Of a DNA stretch of 64,000 nt, positions 24,742 through 36,670 are shown piece after piece (the stretch's first letter is position 1; each line of letters begins with the position of its first letter). The notes under the pieces are model-generated. The model was not told the origin of the DNA, made no database searches, and saw only the letters and a list, made by a program, of their open reading frames with translations. Source of the DNA: Sambucus nigra. Taxonomy: Eukaryota > Streptophyta > Magnoliopsida > Dipsacales > Adoxaceae. The position numbers were made by a program, and so were the translations under genes. Location of the stretch: the NCBI GenBank assembly GCA_949130495.1, contig OX422222.1, positions 104,583,709 through 104,647,708 on the forward strand. The letters run 5' to 3'.

Positions 24742-25292
24742 TCCAGGTTATAGTGTACTAGGGTCATGAGTGCGACTGTCACTTTTTTTATTTGCGTTCT
24801 TTGAGTACTTTAGAGCTTTGTCATTTAGGGTTTTAAGATGTATAATCATGACCTCTGAGGGGGCTTCCCGAAATTATCTCAGACGAACGATTCAAATAAT
24901 ACCGAAGTGTATCGGGAGGGTTCCTTTTTTGGATTTCCTTTGTGAGACATCACATGCATGATGTTGATATCGTTCAGGCGTTAGGGACTATTAGGGGTGA
25001 GACTTTTGTAAAGGTTTAGCGTATGGTTAGAGAGGAAGTGTTTTCCACTCACAGATTAAAAAACACAAGGAGTAAAGTTTCAAAAACTCGTCAGGGAGAT
25101 CGTATGGTAGCCAGTATGAGGGGGATTCAATTAAAAAAAATCACCAACGGAGATTGACACAAAATATGTGAAAGACTTATACGTTATCTACAATAACTTG
25201 TGTATACATGTTATGTTAGCACAATTTCGGTAAGGGATTAAGTTGGTGTTATTGGATAATTATCCATCACCGTTTGTGTCTAAGTGATGGTA
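24742..25292 (+). pseudogene. Tekay-like gag remnant (left of nested insertion)
   Basis: This position, directly after the primer site, is where gag should begin, but the frame is saturated with stops. A stretch reading VKDLYVIYNNLCIHVMLAQF near 25170 is a possible capsid remnant. It is truncated by the SIRE-like insertion at 25293. Identity is inferred from position. Confidence 0.4.
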
Positions 25293-25297
25293 GTAGT

Positions 25298-26320
25298 TGT
25301 AAGGACATAATTTTATAAATGTTCGGGGTAGAATCTAGGAATTTTCTATTTGTCCTAGATCACAATATGTATATCTAATACCGCTACATTCGTCACGTCA
25401 AGATGATCATCCTCGACGGCCTTAATCCGAATCCATGCATCCACTATCTTCACACGTGCATTATGCTACATGTGATGTGCTTCTCATCCGTTCCCACTAC
25501 TGCACGACGTGTTATTGGTAAAATGGTTTATTGGAGTTGTTAATATTCACATAAATATTTGGGAATTTTTTAGAAAATATTTTTCGAAATCTGATTTATT
25601 TTTAACACAAAAGCAGAAATTTTTCTAAGTATAGAAGCGAACTTTTCTTGGTCGTCGAGCTTGTTCAAACGACATCACTCTGTCGTTCAAAAGATATGAG
25701 GATGTCGCGCGATCTCGTTCGAGCGACACATGGCCTCGTTCGAGCGACATGCCTATCTCGTTCGAGCGACGGTGCCGCCTCGATTTTCTTATAAATACCT
25801 GTACACATTCTGCATGTTTTTTCAATTCTTTTTCGCACATGTTTCTGCGATTTACAACCCAGAAAATAGACTTCAAGTTTTTAAGGTTTTATGCCTTTTT
25901 CATTCACAAAACCATTCCCATATATGTGTGTGAATCTTTAAACCTTCAAAGGATCATTTTTACTCATCTAGAGTAACTTGTGGAGAATTCGATTCTTTTC
26001 CATAGCTGCCCATCTGGAGTTCTTGCGGGAGATTCCAGCCGACGACATCGGAATCGACACCTGAGGGTATTTTGTATGTCACTCATGTTTTTAGTATAAT
26101 CCTTGTAAACCGTTCTTTACAAATTATATTGAAAATAAAAAAATAAAAAAAGTTTTGCCCCTTTGGGGGATTTTTCCTCATTTGTGTGTTTGTTTGTGAT
26201 TAAATATTCTTACATGATCATATTGTCTTCAATCACACCCAGATACATGTTTTAGGATTTAATTGAAAAAAACTAAATTTAATTAAATAATTTCTTTGTT
26301 TGAACAAAAGCGAACTCTCA
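25298..26320 (+). repeat. 5' LTR of copia element B
   Basis: 1023 bp. It contains three tandem copies of CTCGTTCGAGCGAC (about 25708-25771) where the 3' LTR has one (about 34101), which accounts for most of the length difference between the two. Confidence 0.93.
25708..25771. repeat. CTCGTTCGAGCGAC tandem motif in LTR
   Basis: Three units, each with the palindromic core CTCGTTCGAG. Only one copy survives or ever existed in the partner LTR. The number of CpG sites is unusual for this AT-rich neighbourhood. Confidence 0.85.
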
Positions 26321-26323
26321 GAT

Positions 26324-26336
26324 TGGGTTCAGAGCC
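26324..26336 (+). other. Primer-binding site, copia element B
   Basis: TGGGTTCAGAGCC lies three bases after the LTR end. It resembles the tRNA-Met site TGGTATCAGAGCC with GT to TA-type differences in the middle, either mutation or a different primer tRNA. Confidence 0.7.
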
Positions 26337-26429
26337 AATTACACAATTATACCATGTAATTTTTCACAAAAAAAATCTTAAGATATCAATTTTCTGAAAA
26401 ATTGATTTTTGAAAAAGGGCGTGTTCAAA

Positions 26430-28960
26430 ATGGAGAAATTATATAATAAAATGCCAGTTTTTTAAGGGACAAATTATGCTTACTGGAAAGCCCGTATTAA
26501 ATCTGCTCTAAAAGCCATAGATGAAAGAGTTTGGGTTTTGGTTGAAAGAGGGTGGACACCTCCCTCCATCACTGTTGACAACGTGATAAATTTAAAATTT
26601 GTGACTGCCTGGATTGAAGAAGAATTTAAGTGGTCAGCTTTTAACTCTAAGGGTCTTGGTGCTATTTCTGGATCCATCACTCCTGACGAATTTCGACGGA
26701 TAATGACGTGTACCACGTCAAAGAGGCATGGGATGTTTTACAGCTTACCCATGAAGGAACTAATGTCGTGAAAGAGTCAAAATTGCAAAACTTAACAACT
26801 CAATTTGAAACTATCACCATGCTTGAATCTTGTAAGGACATATTTTTATATGTCCATTATCAATTTATTATGTCTTATACCGCTACACCGTTGAAGAGCA
26901 TTCAAGAACAATCAAGCATCAAAGACGGATCCGAATATCAAGTTCCTCATTAAAAAGGACTCCGCGAAGTTTACTTTGAACACACCTTTGTTGTGGTTTT
27001 ATCTTTGTGGGGAGAACTCTATAACCGTAGAGTTGCGTGCTATTGTGGAGGGAGTCCTTATAAAGTTCACAACTTGTGGAGAAGCCATTTTCTTCTTCAT
27101 TGCTGACCACCTAGAGTTCTCACGGAAGATTCCAGCCGATGTTATTTCTAGCCGTTGCTTTGGAGGTTTGACAAAGACATCGTGCCTTACACTTGTGGGC
27201 GATTATCAGGTTGTATGTAAGTCAATGGTCTTGTAAACTCTTCAAAGTTCTAGAAATAAAAGTTTTTACCCGAAAGGTTTTTTTTCCTGAAACAGTCGTC
27301 TTTATTTTTCATGCATGGGTTGAATTATTTATGATGTTTAGATGCATGTGTAGGGGCTTAATTAAGGTTGTTTAAAAATAGACTCTAATTAAATAAGGTT
27401 TGATTGGAAACTTGCGAATTAATTTGAAATCGGTATCACACATTTTACAAATCTGAAGGTTTTGATGAATTATATGATAGATTGTCTGATATTGTAAATA
27501 CTAGCTTTACTCTTGGTGAACACATTCCTAATGCTAGAGTTGTTAAAAAGATGATAAGATCACTGCCTAAGCGTTTTATCCCTAAAGTCACTGTGCTAAA
27601 TTCAATGGGTAATTTAAATATGCTTAAATTAGAGGAATTAGTAGGAGACTTACAAACGTATGAAATTGATATGTTTCCTAAATCTGTCAATGCTAAAGAT
27701 AAGCGAATTGCACTTAATGCCCAGGATAGGAAGAGTGAGGGGTCGGCAAGAAAGAGAGTAGAGTCATCTAGAAAAAGGGAGATAGAAACGTCTGATTCCG
27801 AGTGTGACCTTGATTTAGATGATTTGACCTTATTTGCAAAAAAAATCAAAAAAATTCTCAAATTCAAGAAAAATGGAAATTTCAAAGATAAAAAGAATTT
27901 TGAGAAAAATAAGTTTGAAAAGAAAAATAAAAAACCCTCCTAAGAAAGACGGTGAGAGATGTTATGAGTGTGACGATAAGGGTCATAGAGCTTTTGAGTG
28001 TGCTACTAGGCTAAACAGGCTTGCCAAAGAAAAGGGCAAAGTTGTCCTTAATGCTACCCATAGTGACGACAGTGAGGTCCAGTCGGTGGACTCTGGAGAC
28101 GAGTCATCGCATGAGTGTAACTTCACCGCATTCATGGTTAGTCATGTGAGTACCTCTAGTGCTCCTCACGGCGATGAGGATGCTACATCACAGGGACACC
28201 TCGACAGTGAGAACGATGTGAGTGAGGGGGAGGATGCTGCAAGTGAGAGCGAGAGTAATCTTCAATGCGCCTACGTTGAGTTATATACTGAGTCATTTAA
28301 AATCAAAAAGCGTAACAAAGCATTAGTTATTAGGATCACCGATTTAGAGTAATACTTAGGAGAAGTGAGAGAGAGAGTGTCCTCCACCTGCACTACCTTG
28401 AAAGAGAGAGAGAGTCTCCCTGTGTTGAGAGAGAAAGTCAGTTTAGAGAAAGAGAGAGACTGTTTGGAGAGAGATAGACTTATTTTGAGAAAGATAAAGG
28501 GGACTTGACTAAACAAGTGGCTAGTCTTATAAGTGAGCTACATTCCTCCCTAGAGACTCAGAAGAAACTTAAAGCCCTTGTTGCCCACCTTACTCATGAT
28601 CTTGAGAGAGCACGGGAAGTCAAGGTCCAAATCAAGGACAGATCTAGAAAGATGGGAAAGATGTTCCTCGATCTCGCTTTAGGTTTTGGTGATAGGAAGG
28701 GAATAGGTTTTGATGGTGCCTCCACGTCCCAAATAACACCTGGACCCGTTCATAAGTTTACTACAACTCCATATGGCCATCGTTAAAAACCACGAAGGAG
28801 AGTTCGACCAAGAAAATCAAACTAAGGTCCGCCTAAGACTGTGTTCTTTTGTACGTACTGTAAAAGAAAAGGCCACCTCAGGGAGTTTTGCTATAGTTTG
28901 GGTCGGACACGACGTACTACTGCTCCACCACATCATACTGATGAGTTTACTAGTCTGAGA
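26430..28960 (+). pseudogene. Copia element B gag, interrupted by a solo LTR
   Basis: From the ATG at 26430 the protein starts like plant copia gag: NYAYWKARIKSALKAIDERV, then LVERGWTPPSIT and ISGSITPDEFRRI. After a shift near 26705 it continues KEAWDVLQLTHEGTNVVKES and LTTQFETIT up to 26830. There a 619-bp solo LTR plus 5-bp duplication is inserted, and the same frame picks up at 27455 (LSDIVNTSFTLGEHIP, KKMIRSLPKRFIPKV, LEELVGDLQTYE). A CCHC knuckle C-Y-E-C-D-D-K-G-H-R-A-F-E-C lies at 27960-28001, then an acidic and coiled-coil section (28050-28650), then a second knuckle C-T-Y-C-K-R-K-G-H-L-R-E-F-C at 28849-28890. Stops and frame changes occur at about 26463, 27943 and 28352. Confidence 0.88.
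26831..27449 (+). repeat. Solo LTR inserted in copia element B gag
   Basis: It begins TGTAAGGACATATTTTTATA, ends CACATTTTACA, and is flanked by a perfect AATCT duplication (26826-26830 and 27450-27454). It resembles the host element's own LTR at the start (TGTAAGGACAT) and in the segment CTAGAGTTCTCACGGAAGAT (27111), the counterpart of CTGGAGTTCTTGCGGGAGAT in the host LTR. It is therefore a solo LTR from a related but shorter-LTR family. With the duplication, 624 bp were added, a multiple of three, so downstream gag stays in register; the insert itself contains stops. Confidence 0.92.
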
Positions 28961-29159
28961 GAGCGTGTTGAGTTTTTAGTTGCCACATCACAGAGTTTGA
29001 TGGAAGAATTCCGACGGATGTCTCTGTCATCAGTGAATTCTTCCCGCATCGCGGCTAAAACCAACGACAACAAGGGTAAACAAAAGGTTACCACTTCTTG
29101 GATACCTAAGAAAGACAAAAAGGCCCTTGTTTTTCATGTCTCTCTCAAATCACGTAATA

Positions 29160-29420
29160 CCTCACAGTGATATTTCGATAGTGGGTGCTCCAGACATATG
29201 ACCGGTGATGTCTCATTTTTTACCTACCTAGAGGATTATAAGGAAGGTAGAGTCATCTTTGGAGACAGGAGCAAGTCTAGCATCATAGGACAAGGTACAT
29301 TAGAGTTACCAGGATTTCCTAAGCTAGAGAATGTTTTGTACATCAAAGGTTTGAAAGAAAACCTTCTTAGCATTAGCCAGTTGTGCGACACTTACTTTGT
29401 CGTAAAGTTTGACCGGTAAG
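29160..29420 (+). pseudogene. Copia element B protease and linker
   Basis: YFDSGCSRHMTGDVSFFTYL near 29171 contains the active-site D-S-G of copia aspartic protease. It continues through VIFGDRSKSSIIGQGTLELP and NVLYIKGLKENLLSISQLCD to a stop at 29417-29419. A stop sits immediately before YFDSGCS. This enzyme would process the Gag-Pol polyprotein. Confidence 0.88.
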
Positions 29421-29539
29421 CTTATAATGTCTATAATCAAGCCGGTAAACTTTTAGTGCAAGGGGTGAGGACAGAGGATAATTGCTATGGGACTGTGCCC
29501 AAGTCCTCACCTGTCTGCAACAGCACCACAATCACTCCT

Positions 29540-30650
29540 ATGGATCTATGGCACCAACGTCTAGGTCACATGAACTTTAGAGATTTGACATGATTAGCTA
29601 AAAAGGACCTAGTATGTGGCTTACCAACATTTGGAAAGCCAACTTCCACAGTTTGTGGACCCTATTAGTTGGGAAAGAAAATCTGTAGCCCCCACAGGAA
29701 GTTGAATTCCATTACCACTTCACGAGTACTTGAGTTGATACACATGGATCTCATAGGTCCTACTCGTACAGAGAGTCTGGGTGGTAAGAGGTACATCCTA
29801 GTGATGGTAGATGATTTCTCCAGATATTTGATTGTAGGTTTTCTGAGAGAGAAATTCAATGTTGTAGAGTTTTTAACGACCAAGTGTCGTGTCCTGAAAA
29901 ACCAACACGGAGTCATTATTAATAGAATACGTAGTGACAACGACACTGAATTTACAGAGAAAAAAGTAGATCTTTACTGTGATAGCCTAGGAATAAAACA
30001 TAAGTTTTCTGCAGTGAAGACTCCTCAACAAAATGGGATTATTGAGAGAAAGAACAGGACGATTCAGGAAATGGCTAGATCTATACTTCTAGGTCATAAA
30101 TTTGCTACTGCATGCCATACGGTGAATAGGGTTTACCTTCGTCCACACGAACTTAAAATGCCCTATGAATTGTGGACTGGAAAGAAGCCCAACCTTGCAT
30201 ATTTCTTTGTTTTGGAGAGTAAATGCTACATCCTATGAGATAGAGAGCAATTAGGAAAGTTGGACTCCCGAAGCGACAAGGGAATATTGCTAGGATATTC
30301 ATCAAATAGTAGAGCGTAACAGATTTTTAACCTGAAGATCTCTAAAATGATGGAGTCGATAAATGTTACTGTGCAAGATGACGAACCATCGACGTCTGTG
30401 GACTCCACCCATTTGAGTGAGGATGACACACTCTTTTTTTATGATCCCACTATGTCTCCCACATCCAGGGTGGACCCTACTCTAGTTCTAGGGGACATAC
30501 CTGATTGGGTTCATAAGAGTCACGATCCTTTCGCCAGTATTGGCGATCCCACTTTAGGGGTCAATACTTGTGCTCACCTAGAGAATGTTATTAGCCATGT
30601 CTTCTACACATCTAAATTCGAGCCCAAGAATCACAAATAAGCACTCAAGG
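29540..30650 (+). pseudogene. Copia element B integrase
   Basis: The zinc-binding N-terminus shows LWHQRLGHMNFRDL near 29548 (H-x-x-x-x-H) followed by C-x-x-Y near 29656, where the second cysteine of the pair is altered. The catalytic core from 29669 to 30238 is one open frame: LIHMDLIGPTRTESLGGKRY with the first Asp, IRSDNDTEFTEKKVDLYCDS with the second Asp (the usual G after S-D-N is D), and TPQQNGIIERKNRTIQEMAR with the Glu. Stops at 29592, 30236 and 30318 break it. The C-terminal GKLDSRSDKG-like region runs to about 30300; the rest up to 30650 is the variable linker to RT. Confidence 0.9.
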
Positions 30651-30670
30651 ATGAACACTGAATATCTGTT

Positions 30671-31850
30671 GTGCAGGATGAGTTATTTCAGTTTAAAAAG
30701 ATTAATGTTTGGGAACTTGTCCCCCGACCTAGTGAGACGAATGTGATAGGTACCCGGTGGATTTTTAAGAATAAAATGGATGAAAATGATACCATAATCA
30801 GAAACAAGGCTAGGTTGGTCACTCAAGGCTACACACAGATAGAGGGTGTAGACTTTGGGGAGACATTTGCTCCTGTTGCGAGGCTTAAGTCCGACCGCTT
30901 ACTACTCGCCATCGTATGTCATCTACGCTTCAAGTTATATCAGATGGATATCAAGAGTGCCTTTCTAAATGGCATTCTACAGGAGGAGGTTTACGTGGAA
31001 AAACCAAAAGGGTTTGAAGAACCTAAGCACCCGGAGCACGTCTACTATCTAAGGAAAGCCTTATATGGTTTGCAGCAAGCACCACGTGCTTAGTATGAGA
31101 GGTTTACTTCCTATCTCTTATCTCGTGGCTTCAAGAGAGGGGGATTTGATATGACGTTATTCATCAGGAGAGATGACAATGCTATTTTGGTTACCCAGGT
31201 CTATGTGGACGACATAGTCTTTGAATCCACATGCTCCCAGCATGCTCACCACTTTGAGGAGGAGATGAAAAGTGAGTTTGAGATGACCATGGTAGGTGAG
31301 CTTACTTTTTTCCTTGGTCTCCAGGTTCATCAGCTAGAGTATGGGATGTTCATCTCCCAATCCAAGTATGCTAGAGACATAGTGAAGAAATTTGGTTTAG
31401 ACTCCGCTAAGCATGCACGTACACCTATAAGTACTTCTATCAAGCTTAATAAGGACACTTCAGGCAAGGACGCAGAGCAAACCTTGTATCGGAGTATGAT
31501 AGGTAGTCTTCTTTACTTGATTGTTAGTCGCCCCGACATAGCCTTTAGTATTGGAGTTTGTGCACGATATCAGGCATCCCCTAAAGAGTCACACTTACTC
31601 ACTCTAAAATGTATTATCAAATACGTGAGTGGGACTCTCTCCTATGGTATTTGGTATTCCTTTGATACCGATGACCGTTTGTTCGCCTATTCGAATGTCG
31701 ATTGGGCCGGGGATGTAGATGGTTGTAGGAGCACTTCTGGTGGGTGTTTTTACTTTGGTTATGCTCTTATCTCTAGGCTGAGTAAGAAGCAAAACTCCAT
31801 CTCTTTATCCACTGCAGAGGCTGAGTACATCGCTGCCGGGAGTTGTTGAA
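30671..31850 (+). pseudogene. Copia element B reverse transcriptase
   Basis: The first segment (30671-31093) has VIGTRWIFKNKMDENDTIIR, KARLVTQGYTQIEGVDFGET, FAPVARL, YQMDIKSAFLNGILQEEVYV and ALYGLQQAPRA, then TAG at 31091-31093. The same frame resumes to 31849 with YVDDIVFEST, which holds the Y-V-D-D catalytic box, then FEMTMVGELTFFLGLQVHQ and the RNase H start. The single in-frame TAG between two well-preserved halves suggests recent inactivation. Confidence 0.93.
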
Positions 31851-32146
31851 CGCAACTCTTGTGGATGAAGCAAATGTTGGAGGATTATGGGATTTCATAG
31901 GACACCATGACTATCTCCTGTAATAACACAAGCGTGATACACATATCTCGCAATCCAGTCCAGCATTCGCATATAAAGAACATCAGGATACGCGAGCAGT
32001 TTATACGTCAGTTAGTTGAGGAGAAAGTTATATCCCTGAGTTTCGTACCGACTGACCTTCAGTTAGTCGATATTTTCACAAAACCTTTAGATGCCCTTAG
32101 ATTCGAGAGTCTTAGGAAGTCTTTTGGAATTTGCACAGTTGACTAA
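31640..32146 (+). pseudogene. Copia element B RNase H
   Basis: The RNase H blocks are AYSNVDWAGDVDGCRSTSGG near 31687 (the first catalytic Asp in D-W-A-G-D), LSKKQNSISLSTAEAEYIAA near 31779 (catalytic Glu) and, after a stop at 31847-31849 and a second at 31897-31899, NNTSVIHISRNPVQHSHIKN (third acidic position is N) and LQLVDIFTKPLDALRFESLR. The H-I-x-I-R-x-x-F-I-R pattern fits the SIRE/Tork side of the copia tree. Confidence 0.92.
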
Positions 32147-33673
32147 GGGGATGGTCCTTGTCTAGGATAGGATGCATTATCATATTCATATTATTTGATT
32201 CCTATTGCTAGTTTGTATCATTTGTATTCTTATTTTTTCTTTTTATATTTTTTTTTTAAATCGAAAAAGATTTTCTTTTTATAAAATTTTAGAAAAGCAC
32301 AAAAATATTTTTGTATTTTGTTTGCACCTTTTATGAATGCGTATTTAAGCTAGCCGAGTCACAACTTCCATTTCCATTTTTCACGTGACTGTTTGATAGT
32401 GATTTGAGACACTACATCATTGCATCCATGTGCTTTACATTGTTTGGAGTCTTTGAGATGTGATTAGTGATATCTTTCTACATGTTTGGCTCCTTATCTC
32501 CTTTATTGTACACATGCACGGCTTTATTTGATTATTGCACTTGTCTATCACATATTGGCTTGAGTGTTTCCATCTCAATTCTATCAATACAACGAACCAT
32601 ATGCGATAAAACTTGACAAGATTGGAATGCATGTAAAAATTAGTTGGTAAGATTGTGTGGTATTTTATCAAAGGTAAAGGGCTACTAAAGGTACTCATTT
32701 ATCCTTTGCGATTAAGCCCCCGTTTAAATTGGACCTAAAAAATTGGGGAATTTTATTATCCGGGGTCCTCAGAGGTTAAAAGAGCCCAAAAAAATTTAAA
32801 GGCGATAAAAAGTAATACATGCCGAATATGGGCCATTAGGTTTCACCATCAATTCTCCAATGTTTGAGAATTTAGATCACCTCTAAATAAAATATAAATC
32901 TGAGGGAGTTTGGTTGGAGAATTTAAACGGGTTTGCACTTCCTTGACAGTCCTGAAAAAGCATTAAATAGTTTTGGACGTTATTGGTGTGGAAATCACTT
33001 TGAGCTTTGATTTGCTGATTTGATTGAGTCAATTTCTTATAATTCCATCTTTTTACATCTAAGGAAGATGTTGATTTCATTCGTGAGAAATATCCGATAT
33101 TCATCGTGCACATATGTTATGTTTGTATGCATTAATTTTCCTATCGAATTTGCTCACACCCCTATATTTTCGCTATCATCGACTTGGTTATTTTTGTGTT
33201 CTTTCATGGTGTGATTCTTTGTTGTATATTTTGTGTGAAACAAATTTTGATAAATTCAAAAATAGTACGTTTATTACCTTATGGCATTCTCGTTTTGCAT
33301 TTATTGGCTTCTCATATCTGTTTATTTGGGGACATCATAAAAAGGGGGAGAATGAATTATGGGGGAGAATTATTTTGTTGATTAATGATTTGCTTAAGCT
33401 TAATTGATTCGATCTTTGCATATCATTATATTTCAAAATGTTGCGTGTCACGGGTATCTGCTTTATCTCATGTGTGAAGGTACAAAATTGATGATTATTT
33501 GATTGCACACCCTGATGAGAAAAGCTGAAGATATGAAGATGTTGAAGTTTGGTTGAAGACATGTCAGTTAGTATTCTCAGTTTGAGGGTTTAATGGGGAT
33601 ATTATCTTATACGTCATTTTCGTTTTGGAGATAGCATAATTAGAATCTTTTATGTATGTACCGGCATAGACAT
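32147..33673 (+). other. Region between RNase H and 3' LTR of copia element B (possible env-like remnant)
   Basis: About 1.5 kb without a supported gene. Longest frames (33020-33214, 33114-33407, 33184-33381) are short; one is hydrophobic (IFCVKQILINSKIVRLLPYG), but nothing like a complete envelope-like protein is seen. AAAAAGGGGGAGAATG at 33339 and GGGGGAGAAT at 33361 are purine tracts like those common in SIRE elements upstream of the LTR. SIRE elements often carry an env-like frame here; none can be claimed. Confidence 0.45.
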
Positions 33674-33684
33674 AGGGGGAGATT
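33674..33684 (+). other. Polypurine tract, copia element B
   Basis: AGGGGGAGATT directly precedes the 3' LTR start at 33685, as needed for plus-strand priming. Confidence 0.85.
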
Positions 33685-34662
33685 TGTAAGGACATGATTT
33701 TATACATGTCCGGGGTAGAATCTATGAATTTTCTATTTGTCCTAGATCACAGTAAGTATGTCTGATACCACTACATTCGGCACGTCAACACGATCATCCT
33801 CGACGGCCTTGATCTGAATCCATGCATCCACCATCTTCACACGTGGATCATGCTACATGCGACGTGCTGCTCATTCATTCCCACTACTCTACGATGCGTT
33901 AATGGTAAAATGGTTTATTGGAGTTGTTAATAATCGCATAAATATTTGGGAATTTTTTAGAAAATATTTTTCGAAGTCTGATTTATTTTTAACACAAAAG
34001 CAGAAATTTTTTTAAGTATAGAAGAAGACTTTTCTTGGTCGTCGAGCTCGTTCAAATGACATCACTCTGTCGTTCAAAATACATGAGGATGTCGCACGAT
34101 CTCGTTCGAGCGACGGCGCCGCCTCATTTTTTGTATAAACATCTGTATACATTCTGCACGTTTTTTCAAGTCTTTTTCACACACGTTTTTACGATTTACA
34201 GCCCAGAAAATAGACTTCGAGTTTTTAAGGTTTTATGCCTTTTTGATTCACAAAACCATTCCCAAATATGTGTATGAATCTTTAAACATTCAAAGGATCG
34301 TTTTTACTCATCTGGAGTAACTTGTGGAGAAGCCGATTCTTTTCCATTGCTGCCCATCTGGAGTTCTTGCAGGAGATTCCAGTCGACGACATCAGAACCG
34401 ACACCTGAGGGTATTTCGTATGTCACTCATATTTTCAGTATAATCCGTGTAAACCATTCTTTACAAATTATATTGATAATTAAAAAAAAAAAGGTTTTGC
34501 CGCTTTGGGGGATTTTTCCTCATTTGTGTGTTTGTTTGTGATTGAATATTCTTGCATGATCATATTGTCTTCAATCACACCTAGATGCATATTTTAGGAT
34601 TTAATTAAAAAAAACTGAGTTTAATTAAATAATTCCTTTATTTGAACAAAAGCGCACTCTCA
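33685..34662 (+). repeat. 3' LTR of copia element B
   Basis: 978 bp, collinear with 25298-26320. It is followed directly by the GTAGT duplication. Confidence 0.93.
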
Positions 34663-34667
34663 GTAGT

Positions 34668-36657
34668 CCTTCTACATCGCTAGAATCATTGCAAATATCT
34701 AAAGGATAGAGTTACTAAGATTGAGAAAATTAGATCTGGATTAAGTCCGAAATACTAAAGATGGTGTATCATTATCTCGAGCCGATAAGGACCTCACCTA
34801 CAGAAGGAACCACACTAGGGTAGAGGACCCTAAACATTTCTAGGAGAATACAATGAGGATGATTATAACCATTTAATCCAAGGTTATTACAGCCAGTGGA
34901 GGCATGACCAATGAGAACAGGACTGATAAGACCAGCTTAGCATAACCGACCATAGAGATTGGATTCGTAGGTTCGTCAGTTCGATGTATCCTTTATTTTA
35001 TAGGTAAGCATTACACATATGGTGTTACTATTTTACGATTGAGAATTGAGTAGTAGCTATATGTATTGTGCTCACAGTGACTACCGTGGGTAGGATTTTA
35101 TGTTTTCCACTTTGATAAAGGGTTGTTTCTTAGTTACATTTAGGTTCGAGGGAAGGACTAGCACGTACCAGTATTTTATATGTGAGAGCATCAGAGGGGA
35201 TTATGGTTTCTTAGAGGTGTTATCAATAGTCCAAAGTTTTAATTTTATTTGTACAAGTACCGAGTTATTACCTGCACAAGAGATTAGTTTTTTGCCTTAG
35301 TGTTGGCATTGTCATTAGACCTGTTACGAGGGCATTTTTGGTTAGGTTAGTCTTATTAGAAAGGATAGTGTTCCATGGGATCAGGCACTGTAATTTTGAT
35401 GCAAGATGTTATTTGAGTAATATTTTATTTTAGAGAAGCTCCAGTCCTCTTCCTTAAAAGATGGATAATTCACTTAGTTTTAGTGGATCACCAGGAGCAA
35501 TTAGGGTCTCGATGTAGAACGAGTGTCTGTTTCCATATGTCAATGATCCGTTGGGTCAATTAAGGCAAGTATTTTTTTTTAATTAGTTTATCATTGTGTG
35601 TAATGAAGACTACTGTTGAAGAGGAAGAATTTTTATTAAGTGGTGACCATTACACCTAATTTTATACCAAGAGTGGTTCGGCCCCAAGTGTTGAACTTTT
35701 TACCAAGGAAAGGCTTTAATTATAAGGAGTTACCTTTCTAAACTTACGCACGGAGAAGGTTATAGTTCCAAGGGAAATTGTTTATGCTGAAGGGTCCCAA
35801 GTTACGAGAATTAGTTTCAACCAAGGCAAGTAATTTATGGTATGTTGTGTGCTTTAAGGGTGATCGTATATATTATGAGTCTAGGAGTTAGTACTAGTGG
35901 TCAACGTGGAGTGGTTAATATCATAGTTTGTGTATAGGGTTATCATACTAGTAGTGAATGTGGAGATCTAGAGATATTTAACGAGTTGAATTGATGGTGA
36001 TTCCTAGAGTATAAATGGGAAACTAAATTCCTATTGAATTATCGTAGGGTACAGAGGTCCCAAGAGGGAATGTGGAGGCAGCTGGGTCCTTTGAGTTAAA
36101 CTGGCCAGTTGATTAAGACCTAAGAGTTAGAAAGTTGTTGTATGGGAATGTGTTCAATACACCTTGGAGAAATTGTTGTTAATAATGTAGTGTATGAATA
36201 TTGTTGGAGTAGGAAAAGGATCTTTTGAGCCAAGAGGAAGTCTGGTTTGGGGTCCTAATAGGTAGGTGAAGTTCTTTTAAAGATCTCTTCGAGGATGGAA
36301 ATTGTGAAGTTTGGATTCTAAAGGGAAGTTGACATTTCGATGCATAGTTCCTTTTCACATTTTTGGATAGGGAGAGGCAAATATCATTTTACCTCACCTT
36401 ATCACCGTCACCATATATAATATGTTTTGACGATACATGACGAAGGAAGTTCCTAAGGGACAAGTTGATGTATGGCCGGTAAGACTAGTTTGGTTTGAGT
36501 ACTAACCAAACATGATTTATGAATAGAGAACTTATAGTGTAATAGGTCGATGAATGACTAGATTTTACATATAATGTGAGGAATCTATTGGCGAGATATT
36601 CTTAGACTATCGTGTAGGAGTATAAATATTTGAATTTTGAGGATGAAATTTCTTATT
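34668..36657 (+). pseudogene. Tekay-like pol remnant (right of nested insertion)
   Basis: About 2 kb of degenerate internal sequence between the nested copia element and the right LTR. Frames are too broken to name RT or integrase with confidence. The last 150 bases (GTATAAATATTTGAATTTTG then AGGATGAAATTTCTTATTAA) look like the usual 3' end of Tekay pol leading into the polypurine tract. Since gag-pol of such elements is normally about 4.5-5 kb, much has been deleted. Confidence 0.5.
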
Positions 36658-36670
36658 AAGGGGGAAATAA
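36658..36670 (+). other. Polypurine tract, Tekay-like element
   Basis: AAGGGGGAAATAA immediately precedes the right LTR start TGTAATAGCCCG. Confidence 0.85.

Larger units (their letters stand above)
25298..34662 (+). mobile_element. SIRE-like Ty1/copia element B
   Basis: LTRs at 25298-26320 and 33685-34662 share most of their sequence, begin TGTAAGGACAT and end CTCTCA. The element is flanked by a perfect 5-bp duplication GTAGT (25293-25297 and 34663-34667). A primer site (26324) and polypurine tract (33674) are in place. Gene order is gag, protease, integrase, RT, RNase H, the copia order. Two separated zinc knuckles, a coiled-coil spacer in gag and about 1.5 kb between RNase H and the 3' LTR suggest the SIRE/Maximus lineage. 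All genes carry stops or shifts. A solo LTR interrupts gag. Confidence 0.93.

Noticed and set aside
32147..33673. Possible env-like gene after copia B RNase H
   Set aside because: Only short, unconserved frames remain; the location fits SIRE elements but the sequence gives no envelope-like features.
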